A DNA stretch of 50,060 nucleotides from Candidatus Adlerbacteria bacterium (lineage in GTDB: Bacteria > Patescibacteriota > Minisyncoccia > Phycocordibacterales > SBAW01), in assembly GCA_903819895.1 (NCBI GenBank), contig CAIJFH010000013.1, positions 1 through 50,060 on the forward strand, given 5' to 3'. Shown one piece after another: positions 18,925 to 27,791 of the stretch. How positions within the stretch are numbered: the first letter of the stretch is position 1; each line of letters opens with the position of its first letter. Under the pieces are notes generated by a model. That model was not told where the DNA came from. It made no database searches and saw only the letters and a program-made list of their open reading frames with translations. A program made the position numbers and the translations under genes.

Positions 18925-20475
18925 ATGAAAGATTTTCACACCTATAACGAACAGCAGATTCGTATCAACGCGCACCACGAGGCGCAACGGCTATTCCGTT
19001 CCACTCGGGAGTTTTTTGCAGAGTTGCAGAAAAATGTTGCTGCAATCCGATATACTAACCCTGACACGCGCGCCGCTTCGCTGCACACTGTTGCTGATAG
19101 CTTGATAGGGTACAGTGCGTATATGGCTGGAGTGGATGTGGTGATTCCAGCGCAGTTTCATGCGGCGTGGGAGTCGTTGTTGCGATATTTGCGTAGTAGA
19201 GGGGTTGTTGGGCAATTGCAATTGTTTCCACCAAAAGAGCTCGAGCCCGCATTGTATTATTTTGATTTGGACAGCGTCTTCTCTTCAGTGCATACAGATG
19301 GCGATCGTCCACCATATACACGGTTTTCTCGTGGTGTATCATTTGATTACGACACAGCAATTTCAAAAGCAATCGGCGAGTGTTTGGAGCGTGTGCCGCT
19401 CGCGCAATATTATACAAAAGATTTAGTGCGAGCATCCCGTTCTGATTTTTTGAAAGCAGGTACGACGTTTCTAGATCCACATGATGTCTCCTTTTTTTCT
19501 GCGGAGCAAAAACAACACTCACCTGCGCTCGCATATTCCGATGAAACACTATTTCAGTGGGTGCAGGGAAAAGATTTGACAACGGGCGAGTGTCTATATA
19601 TCCCCGCGCAGTTGGTGTATTGGAATTATGCTCGTGCACAGGATACGTTTTTTGAGCCAAAATTGCGTGAACAAAATACACACGGTGCAGGGGGTTATTT
19701 TACGAGAGAGGGCGCCGTTCTTTCTGGATTGTATGAAGATATTCAGCGTGATGGTTTTTTATTGTATTGGTTACGAGGAGGTGCGCCGCCTCGTATACAG
19801 ATCGACCCGTGTATCGATGAGGTTATTCTTGGGCTTAGGAATCAGCTCGAGCGGTTCGGGTTTGAGGTGGTCTTTCTAGACATAACCACTGAAATTGCTG
19901 TCCCCTCCGTGATGTGCTGTCTGGTAGGAAGAAAGGAGTATCTACCCTACGTCGTAGTCGGCGCATCCAGTGACGCTGATCCGGCAAGCGCGCTGCGTCG
20001 AAGTATCGAAGAAGCATGCTCGATATATCAATGGGTGTTGCGTCAGGATGACACATTTGTATTGCCGGAGTCCTATGTCCCTTTTCGTGATGCGACACTA
20101 TCTGCAAAGGAACGCACGTTGTTGTGGGCACATCAGAGTACAGCTCCTCAGATAGATTTTTTTCTCCAAGGAGAAGAAGAGTCGTTAGGTGTATTTATGC
20201 AAAAAGGAAGAACATTTGAGTCCGAACAAGACGAACTTGCTTGGTTGGTATCCTGTGTTGATGTGGTTGGGAATGTATCTAAGGTTTTTGTAGTAGAGGC
20301 AACACATCCGGTCTTGACAGAAGTTGGGTATCACTCTGTGCGAGTGATTACGCCCGGCCTGATTCCTCTGTATACCATCGAAACGTGCGCGCCGCTTGCG
20401 CACCCACGCTTACTGTATCCGCCCTGTGGGCTGGATCGAACATACATCAACCCACTGCCGCACCCGCTCCCTTAG
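18925..20475 (+). CDS. YcaO-like protein with C-terminal proline motif
   Basis: RFSRGVSFDYDTAISKAIGECLERVPL (ExxER), HGAGGYFTREGAVLSGLYEDIQRDGFLLYWLRG, RRSIEEACSIYQW, C-terminus NPLPHPLP. Confidence 0.8.
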   Translation: MKDFHTYNEQQIRINAHHEAQRLFRSTREFFAELQKNVAAIRYTNPDTRAASLHTVADSLIGYSAYMAGVDVVIPAQFHAAWESLLRYLRSRGVVGQLQLFPPKELEPALYYFDLDSVFSSVHTDGDRPPYTRFSRGVSFDYDTAISKAIGECLERVPLAQYYTKDLVRASRSDFLKAGTTFLDPHDVSFFSAEQKQHSPALAYSDETLFQWVQGKDLTTGECLYIPAQLVYWNYARAQDTFFEPKLREQNTHGAGGYFTREGAVLSGLYEDIQRDGFLLYWLRGGAPPRIQIDPCIDEVILGLRNQLERFGFEVVFLDITTEIAVPSVMCCLVGRKEYLPYVVVGASSDADPASALRRSIEEACSIYQWVLRQDDTFVLPESYVPFRDATLSAKERTLLWAHQSTAPQIDFFLQGEEESLGVFMQKGRTFESEQDELAWLVSCVDVVGNVSKVFVVEATHPVLTEVGYHSVRVITPGLIPLYTIETCAPLAHPRLLYPPCGLDRTYINPLPHPLP

Positions 20476-20519
20476 TGTTTGGGGATAACCGCTGACGCTG
20501 TTTTTAGAATAGTGATACC

Positions 20520-20771
20520 ATGGGTAGTATGAGACGCTTGCAAGAGATTTTGTTCGTTGTGCTTGGTGGAAGTGCCGTCTTTATTCTCAATATGGTGAGT
20601 GGCAAACCATCACAACAGAGTGGCTTTATAGCTGTTGCACATGCAGATACGACTTTGGTCAACGGCGCTCCAGAAGGTGCAGCAGCAGAAGGTGGTGGTG
20701 GGAGTGGAGGTGCGGGTGGAGAGAGTGGTGGTGGGTGCGGCGCAGAGGGGTGCAGTGGTGGTGCCTTGTAA
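20520..20771 (+). CDS. Small Gly/Ser/Cys-rich exported peptide, candidate RiPP precursor
   Basis: Hydrophobic leader ending AVAHADT, then EGAAAEGGGGSGGAGGESGGGCGAEGCSGGAL; between the YcaO gene and TPR gene, same strand. Confidence 0.7.
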   Translation: MGSMRRLQEILFVVLGGSAVFILNMVSGKPSQQSGFIAVAHADTTLVNGAPEGAAAEGGGGSGGAGGESGGGCGAEGCSGGAL

Positions 20772-20778
20772 TTGTTGT

Positions 20779-21969
20779 ATGCAAGTACAGAAAAAAACTC
20801 TCTTTTTTGTCAGCGCTGTACTCGCAATATTCGTGCTAGTTCTTTTGGCTTTTTTGGGGTACACCTTTTTACAATCTCAGAGACAGAGTCAAGACAACGT
20901 CGCATATCGCTCCGCATTTACGCAAGGAGATGCTGCGCGTAGAAATGGCTCTGTTGCAGATGCAGAACACTATTTTGCCCAAGCGCTCGCGCTCGCGCGT
21001 ACGCCACAGGATAAAGCAAAAGCACAACTGTTTCTCGGTATCGCCGAGGTGAACGACCCTGCAAAGGTTACCGATGGGTTGAGTATCCTTGAGGATGTGG
21101 CGAATACGGACACCTATCAACTGCCCACGCGCGCGTCAGCGTTGGTAAATATTGCGCAATGGTTAAATTCTGCGACTGTATACAGTCAAATCGAAACATA
21201 TTTTGCATCGAGTACGCTCACGTCTGTCTATACCGATGCGCAGGTGGAATCAACAAACGCACCATGGTCTAGCATCCTCAAGACAGCACAGGCAAAGCGC
21301 GGGTTTGCTGACTTTCTTGCGGTTCGTAAGGTGTTCGATCGCTCAAATGACATCTATCAAAACTACTTGGCCGAGTATTGGGTTGCTGCCTGGTACGCGG
21401 GGCGAGCAGTGGAGCTACAAGCACAGGGTGCAGCATATGTAAAAGATAGAGACACTATGGTTGCGCAAGCTCAGGCGCATCTTGCTGCGGGGGATGCTGT
21501 GTACCAGTCAAACATCGCCAGTGGGTATGGGTATGCGACACAAGTTGCTTTTGGTAACGGCACCAAAGCGCAAGCAGCACTGCGCCTGTATTCTATCGAC
21601 GGCAAAGAAAGCGATTTGATTGCAGCCCAAGATGCGGCGCGTGGGGCAATAATCGCATTGTCACAAGATACATTTACCGAAAAAAATAAAAACCCACTCC
21701 TTGCCGATGTGCTCTATTTTTATGCAATCTCGCTCGCGTTGGACAACGCGTCCAATCAATCAGATCTCACCAGCACTGTTGCTCGATTTGTGGCAATGGA
21801 TGCGCAATCGCTCGCGGGCCGCGTAAATACTTTGACGTATCTTAATAATCCTAAATACAATATGAGAAATTCGTCCGATTGGAAGTCGGTCGTAATCTTG
21901 GCTCACAAATCCCCCGTGTTTGCTAACTTCCTGCTTGCACATGGTTGGACTGCGCAGGATTTAAAATAA
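20779..21969 (+). CDS. Membrane-anchored TPR-like protein
   Basis: N-terminal TM (LFFVSAVLAIFVLVLLAFLGYTFL), helical repeats; starts 7 nt after the preceding stop. Confidence 0.7.
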   Translation: MQVQKKTLFFVSAVLAIFVLVLLAFLGYTFLQSQRQSQDNVAYRSAFTQGDAARRNGSVADAEHYFAQALALARTPQDKAKAQLFLGIAEVNDPAKVTDGLSILEDVANTDTYQLPTRASALVNIAQWLNSATVYSQIETYFASSTLTSVYTDAQVESTNAPWSSILKTAQAKRGFADFLAVRKVFDRSNDIYQNYLAEYWVAAWYAGRAVELQAQGAAYVKDRDTMVAQAQAHLAAGDAVYQSNIASGYGYATQVAFGNGTKAQAALRLYSIDGKESDLIAAQDAARGAIIALSQDTFTEKNKNPLLADVLYFYAISLALDNASNQSDLTSTVARFVAMDAQSLAGRVNTLTYLNNPKYNMRNSSDWKSVVILAHKSPVFANFLLAHGWTAQDLK

Positions 21970-21994
21970 AAAATGTTCCCGTTTTAACAAAAGA

Positions 21995-22022
21995 GAAAGC
22001 CGCCTTTTCCAAGGGCGGCTTC
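21995..22022. terminator. Bidirectional terminator
   Basis: GAAAGCCGCC-TTTTCCAAG-GGCGGCTTC between convergent genes. Confidence 0.8.
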
Positions 22023-22049
22023 TGTGAGGGTTCTCCATTGCGATGCGGG

Positions 22050-22667
22050 TTAGCGAGCAGCGACCCGCGCACCGCTGGGCACGGCTACGTTGACCACGGT
22101 TCGGTCGATTTTGAAGTCGGCCGACAGATATTTTATCAGCCCGAGCTGGGGCGAAAGCCACACTGTTTCAGTAAACTTCGCGCCGTCGCTCGTGCGGGTG
22201 AGTGCCGACGTGAGTTTGAATGCATCGACGACGGTCTTGTTGTCTGCGAGGCGTACACTTTCGTATGTCTCCACCAAATGTCTTGCCGTATACGCCTGCC
22301 CCGTCTTCTTTGACGTGAATCCGTCCTCCCAGGTGCGCCCCACAGACATGGGGACTGTGAAATTGAAGAACGGGTAAAATGGTGCGTATTCGTCTGTAAC
22401 CGTCCACCCCCAGACAAATTTGACGACGTTCCCGTCGCTAGTGAGGGAGATATCAAGTATTTTTTGATTCTTTCCCCACACCCGCCGTATTTCGTGTGGC
22501 CCCACGACGGTGTCCGTCATTGGGCCTGACTCTGTTTGCCAGTTATACACGGTGCCGGGCGCAATCACCGGCATCCGATCGAGCCGCTGCGCCCATGCGG
22601 GCGCAGCGGCAAGGGTGGCGACGAAAAAAACAATCAGGAGCACCAGCCCCGCGTATTTTTTTTGCAT
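22050..22667 (-). CDS. Secreted hypothetical protein
   Basis: Signal peptide MQKKYAGLVLLIVFFVATLAAAPAWAQ. Confidence 0.7.
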   Translation of the reverse strand: MQKKYAGLVLLIVFFVATLAAAPAWAQRLDRMPVIAPGTVYNWQTESGPMTDTVVGPHEIRRVWGKNQKILDISLTSDGNVVKFVWGWTVTDEYAPFYPFFNFTVPMSVGRTWEDGFTSKKTGQAYTARHLVETYESVRLADNKTVVDAFKLTSALTRTSDGAKFTETVWLSPQLGLIKYLSADFKIDRTVVNVAVPSGARVAAR

Positions 22668-22838
22668 TCTAGGCCTCCTTCGACTGATGCCTCGCGATTT
22701 GTCCCCTGTGGACACATCTGCGTAGGCGTCTATGACTGTCGAGAATATAATCTATAAAAATCATTATGTCAAGGGTTATCCACAGGTACTCCGCTGTATG
22801 TCTGAATATTTGAGTAAATAGCTGTCATAATACAAAAT

Positions 22839-23693
22839 GTGGCAAGGAGGCAGATACCAAAGACACTAGTCCTTTTCTTGAGGAAAAGATGGGCGTTTTT
22901 TCTTGCTCTAGTTATTGGGGTTTTTATATTGCTCGGCGCGTTGTGTGTATGGCTACCCTCGACATCCTTGTACAAAAACGCGGTCAACCGGTTGTGGAGT
23001 AGTGGCCACTACACGCTCGCGTACTATCTCAACCGCTCCGACAGTGCGCTCGCGCTGCGCGAGGGTGCCTACTACTTTGGTGGTGGCGACTACGACCTCG
23101 ACCGCGCAGCGCACTGCTACCAATTGGCACTGCACCTGACGCCCGGCGTGCTGTGGGGGCACTACCAAATTGCGCGCATCAACTTTGTCGAGGGGCATCT
23201 CGACGAGGCACTGCAAGAGATTAATGCCGAGTTGGTTGCCAACCCTACCAACCTGCGCTCGCTCTATGTGCGCGGACTCATCGACGATGCGCGGCACGAC
23301 TTGCCAGCAGCCGAGGCCGACTTTACGCAGTTTGTCGCGTGGGCGCCAACCGAGTGGGCAGGGTACAACGACCTCTCGTTTGTCTTGGCCGAGGAGATGC
23401 AGTACACGCGTGCCGAGCAGGTTGTTGCACAAGCATTCAAAAAGGTGCCCAACGCGGCAAGCAACCCCTGGCTGTGGAATAGTATCGGTCTCGCGCAATT
23501 AAATGAGTTACACTATACCCAGGCGGCAACATCATTTGCAGAGGCAAAAAAAGTTGCCGACCAGATGACACCGCGGCGGTGGCACTACGCCTACCCCGGC
23601 AACGACCCAGCGAGTGCCGCCGAGAGTATCGCCGCGTTTCGGCAGGCAATCGACGCCAACCTGGCAACCGCACAAAAAGGCCCCGTATTTTAA
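22839..23693 (+). CDS. Membrane-anchored TPR protein
   Basis: TM followed by TPR-like repeats (AAHCYQLALHLTPGVLWGHYQIARINFVEGHLDEALQEINAELVANP); GTG start listed, exact start uncertain. Confidence 0.75.
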   Translation: MARRQIPKTLVLFLRKRWAFFLALVIGVFILLGALCVWLPSTSLYKNAVNRLWSSGHYTLAYYLNRSDSALALREGAYYFGGGDYDLDRAAHCYQLALHLTPGVLWGHYQIARINFVEGHLDEALQEINAELVANPTNLRSLYVRGLIDDARHDLPAAEADFTQFVAWAPTEWAGYNDLSFVLAEEMQYTRAEQVVAQAFKKVPNAASNPWLWNSIGLAQLNELHYTQAATSFAEAKKVADQMTPRRWHYAYPGNDPASAAESIAAFRQAIDANLATAQKGPVF

Positions 23694-23699
23694 TTTGTA

Positions 23700-26600
23700 A
23701 TGAAACGACTCTACTACTTCGGCGCTGTTGCACTCGTGTTCGCTCTTGCGGGCACGGCATATGTGCTGTTTGCGCCAACACACACGGAGCGTCACGCGGT
23801 CGCGCTGGCGCCCACACACATCGGCTTGGGGCAAGGGGTTGCCGCGTGTGGGAGTAGTGGTGTACAGCCGCCAACCGCATTGAGTGCGAGTTGTGACCCA
23901 ACAACACATATCGCGACGTTTAATTGGACTCCTGATCCAAACTCCTCTTACTCGCTCCTGCGTGTAAATGACACCAGTTACGGATGGACAGGATTGTGTG
24001 GTACTGACCTTGTATTGGGAAATTGGTGCTGGAGTGGAATTACCTCTCCCATGGTTGTTACCGGTTTGTACGGTACGTATTCCTGGTGGGTACATTCTTG
24101 TGACTCAAGTGGTACGTGTAGTGATGCGGCTTTTCCGACACCCACCACGATTAGTTGCACTCCCGCAGCGCCCGCAGCGCCAACGGGTCTCTCGGGTGGG
24201 TCGTGTGCAGCAAACGGCTCGTCGATTACCTCGCTGTCGTGGGGAGCAGTCGCCAACGCGGCGCAGTACAATGTCTTGGTTACTTCTCCGAGCCCGATCA
24301 CCTGCTCGACCTTTGGTGCTGGTTGGGCACAAAGTGGCCCGAGTGGGTGCACCATGACGCTCAATAGTACTGCGACCCCAAGTATCGCCTCGACGCCGGG
24401 GCAGACCTACTATTGGAGTGTGTCAGCGGCAGATTTGGCAGGCACAAGCGCTGCCACGGTTGGGGCTGCGATTGTGTGCCCTGGGCCGCCGCCCTCGCCG
24501 ACAGGTCTTGGCGTCTCATGTGGCACCAGTGGCACGTCCGCGACCTTGTCCTGGCAGCCATCTGCAGGTGCGACCGCGTACTCTGTTTTTATATCGCCGA
24601 TAGGGGGTGTCTGTCCATCAACCTGGACCGTCAGTGGGCCGTGGTGTCAGAGCCCTACCACCGGTAGCACCTCGATCACTCCCAACATATCTGCAGCTAC
24701 AAATTACTCGTGGGGTTTGTCTGCAGGAAATGCGATAGGGTGGAGTAGTAGCGTAAATTATAATGGTGGTGGAACTTTCTCTTGCCCCGCCTCCACCAAT
24801 GTGCCGCCGCCCGCGCCGACAGGTCTCTCGGGTTCGTGTGCGGCAAATGGTCAATCGATTTCAAACCTCTCGTGGGGTATCACCTCGGGCGCTACTGCAT
24901 ACTTGGCTTGGATTGCGTCTCCGTATACTAACTTTACGTGCCCAAGTGGCTGGACACAAAACGGTCCTAATGGATGCACTGCGATATTAAGTGGCAACAC
25001 ATCCGTTGCTGCACCGAGTTTTGCTTCAATCCCTGGCGCTACCTATTTGTGGGGTGTCTATGCGGCAAACGCCTACGGCAATAGTCCTGACTCGATTTTT
25101 GGCTCGCCAGTGGTGTGTGGATTGGTTCCGCCACGACTGGTCGCTACCTGTTCGGCGGATGCCACCCAAGTGACACTCTCGTGGCCGACGGTCGCGGGTG
25201 CTACAGGATATTATCCACGTATAGAAAGTACGGTTATTACGTCGCCCAGCTGCACCAGTAATGCGGGATGGACATTCTTGACGCATGTGCCGCCACTCTG
25301 CTTCCAAAACAATACGCCGGGCACTTCGTTTGTGTTCGGTGTGACCCCAAACACGTCATACACGGCGTGGGTAGAGGTCGCGAATGCGAATTCGGTCTCA
25401 ACTCTAAACGAAATCGCAACAAACCAAACAACTTTTACGTGTGTACCGGCACCGACCTCAGGGACGATTACTGGTACAGGTTGTACACTGGGTAATAACG
25501 GTGTTCCTGGTGCATGCCCCATTCTGCTCTCGTGGACGTCGGTCAACACGGCAAACGGGTTAGTTGATGTCACTTTTGTCCCGCCCGGAGGGACCGAGTC
25601 GGTGTGGTGGACCGGCGCGCCGGGGAGTATAACCAACCTGATCGCGACCTCAACAATCACCGGAAATTTCAAATACATCATCCACAACCACAACACCATG
25701 CAGTCGCTCGCGACGACCACGGTCACGGTTAGTCCAAATGCGATGTGTGGTACGGCGTCGGGTACCATTGTTGCGTCGCAACCGACCACAAACTTGTGCG
25801 TGTCTGGTAAAATACCCTCGATGGTTGGGGGTACGGGCCCGTGGACATGGGGCTGTGCAGGGAGCGGTACGATAGATTGGCAATCATCTACAGGTACGGC
25901 AACGCCGGTGAGCTATGCCCCGTCGGGTGGGCTGACCTTGTTGTCGGGAGACACAGCGAGTGTGGATCCTACCAACCTTTCTACCCCACAGGTGAGAATC
26001 CGGCTTCAGGGTGATGGAAATCTCGTGCTCCTCAACCCTTCTGGTGGGGCATATGGTGGGTTGGGCACCGCAAACGCTGGATGTGCGACCCTGCACGCGT
26101 GTAGCGCTACCTTCCAGCCAAACGGGACATTGGTGCTCAAGGTGGGTAGTACGCCGTACTTTACCAGCGGCGGATCGCCAGGTGATATGTTGTCCTTCTC
26201 AACCACTGCACCATACTTCCGTATTGTACATACAACATTGCCGCTCGCAGCGTGTACGGCCTATGTGTCTCCAACCGTCTCCTGCTACTCGACCCCAGCA
26301 ACGACGGTGATAAACAGTCCAGCGGTATGGACCGCAGTCGCCTCGGGTGGGAATGGAGTGTATGCCTACAATTGGACAGGGCTCTTTACTGCGGCGAGTC
26401 GGTTGGTGAGTTACACGCCACTTACTACTGGCGCCAAGACCGCGACGGTGAACGTGACCTCGGCTGGCGCAACGTCGGCAAACGCCACGTGCAGTTTGGG
26501 AGTAAACGGCGCGCTGTCGGTCACCTGTGCGGCGCCACAAGTCACTGCAGGCCAAACCGGGACATGGACAGCAACGCCGTCTGGCGGGGTGCCACCAATT

Positions 26601-27791
26601 TCCTACACCTGGTCTGGCTCGGTTAGTGGTGCAGGTAATCCAAAAACGTTGTCGTATGCAACGCCTGGCATCTTTTCCTCTACCGTCACCGCGACCGACA
26701 GTTTAGGCAACACGGCAACCAACTCGTGCACTCTTGGCGTATCCCCGGTCGCTCCTGTTTTGTCATCCGCGACGTGCAACTCGAGTGGTGCAGCAACGCT
26801 CACCTGGGGTGCGGTGTCCGGAGCGAACCAATATCAGGCGACCATCCATATGCCAAGTGCTGGGGGTTGTCCCACAGGATGGGGGCCTTGGGGTAGTGAT
26901 ACAACCTATTGTATCAAGATAATTAACGCTCCAACGGTAACCATTACAACAGGTACACCCAACTTCCCCTTAGTAAACGGCTACACTGCGACGGTGTATG
27001 CCTACAACACCGCAGGCAATGCGTGGTCGCCGGTCTCCAACTCGATACCATTCTTCTGCGGGCAACCGACTGTCAGTTGCTCGACATTACCAACTACCGT
27101 CACCGCAGGTACGCCTGTTACTTGGACAGCGACTGCGGGTGGAGGTACTGGTACCTTTAGTTACAACTGGGCGGGGAGCGATGACGGCATGACGGGTAGT
27201 GGTAGTGGTAGTGGCACAACGAACACCAATACACATACTTATACTCCCTCGAGCCCAACGTTGTATACCGCAAGAGTGGTTGCGACATCCAACGGTGTCT
27301 CGTCACCGCAAAATAGTTGTCAGGTGCAGGTCAATTGCGCAGGGTCAGGTGGATGCCAGAGTGCAGCAAATATTTGTGGACAGTACAGTAGTGGTAACTA
27401 CAACTGTGCGGGGCAGTGTCTCAGTGGCGGGGTTCCGGTTAGTGTCCCGCCAATCACAGGTTGCTCGGCCTCGATTACAATTACCGCGACGCCAGCACAG
27501 GTGCCCGCGGGTGGTGGCAGTGTTGTTAATTGGAGTGGTACGTATGTAAAAACAAAACCGGGTAATGGTAATGTCGATTCCTGCACGCTCACCAGCTCTG
27601 CAGGTGGTGGAGTGCTCCAGAGTTCGTCGGGTAGCGGATTAACCTATACAACAGGGAGTACAAATTATACCGTCTCGGCAGGAAGTGTTAATGGAAAGAC
27701 AACATATACTGCAACGTGTGTCGGCCTCGACGGCGTCAGTAAATCAGCAAGCGTGACCGTGGGGCCGGTGCCGAAGTATCAAGAACAGTGA
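23700..27791 (+). CDS. Large secreted adhesin-like protein: FnIII/PKD-like repeats with bulb-type lectin-like domain
   Basis: Signal peptide, repeated PPAPTGLSGSCAANGQSISNLSWG units, RIRLQGDGNLVLLNPSGGAYGGLG lectin-like motif. Confidence 0.75.
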   Translation: MKRLYYFGAVALVFALAGTAYVLFAPTHTERHAVALAPTHIGLGQGVAACGSSGVQPPTALSASCDPTTHIATFNWTPDPNSSYSLLRVNDTSYGWTGLCGTDLVLGNWCWSGITSPMVVTGLYGTYSWWVHSCDSSGTCSDAAFPTPTTISCTPAAPAAPTGLSGGSCAANGSSITSLSWGAVANAAQYNVLVTSPSPITCSTFGAGWAQSGPSGCTMTLNSTATPSIASTPGQTYYWSVSAADLAGTSAATVGAAIVCPGPPPSPTGLGVSCGTSGTSATLSWQPSAGATAYSVFISPIGGVCPSTWTVSGPWCQSPTTGSTSITPNISAATNYSWGLSAGNAIGWSSSVNYNGGGTFSCPASTNVPPPAPTGLSGSCAANGQSISNLSWGITSGATAYLAWIASPYTNFTCPSGWTQNGPNGCTAILSGNTSVAAPSFASIPGATYLWGVYAANAYGNSPDSIFGSPVVCGLVPPRLVATCSADATQVTLSWPTVAGATGYYPRIESTVITSPSCTSNAGWTFLTHVPPLCFQNNTPGTSFVFGVTPNTSYTAWVEVANANSVSTLNEIATNQTTFTCVPAPTSGTITGTGCTLGNNGVPGACPILLSWTSVNTANGLVDVTFVPPGGTESVWWTGAPGSITNLIATSTITGNFKYIIHNHNTMQSLATTTVTVSPNAMCGTASGTIVASQPTTNLCVSGKIPSMVGGTGPWTWGCAGSGTIDWQSSTGTATPVSYAPSGGLTLLSGDTASVDPTNLSTPQVRIRLQGDGNLVLLNPSGGAYGGLGTANAGCATLHACSATFQPNGTLVLKVGSTPYFTSGGSPGDMLSFSTTAPYFRIVHTTLPLAACTAYVSPTVSCYSTPATTVINSPAVWTAVASGGNGVYAYNWTGLFTAASRLVSYTPLTTGAKTATVNVTSAGATSANATCSLGVNGALSVTCAAPQVTAGQTGTWTATPSGGVPPISYTWSGSVSGAGNPKTLSYATPGIFSSTVTATDSLGNTATNSCTLGVSPVAPVLSSATCNSSGAATLTWGAVSGANQYQATIHMPSAGGCPTGWGPWGSDTTYCIKIINAPTVTITTGTPNFPLVNGYTATVYAYNTAGNAWSPVSNSIPFFCGQPTVSCSTLPTTVTAGTPVTWTATAGGGTGTFSYNWAGSDDGMTGSGSGSGTTNTNTHTYTPSSPTLYTARVVATSNGVSSPQNSCQVQVNCAGSGGCQSAANICGQYSSGNYNCAGQCLSGGVPVSVPPITGCSASITITATPAQVPAGGGSVVNWSGTYVKTKPGNGNVDSCTLTSSAGGGVLQSSSGSGLTYTTGSTNYTVSAGSVNGKTTYTATCVGLDGVSKSASVTVGPVPKYQEQ

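Noticed and set aside
27187-27215. ggtagtggtagtggtagtgg microrepeat as VNTR or CRISPR
   Set aside because: Short Gly/Ser linker codons inside the adhesin; no CRISPR-like repeat-spacer structure anywhere in the window
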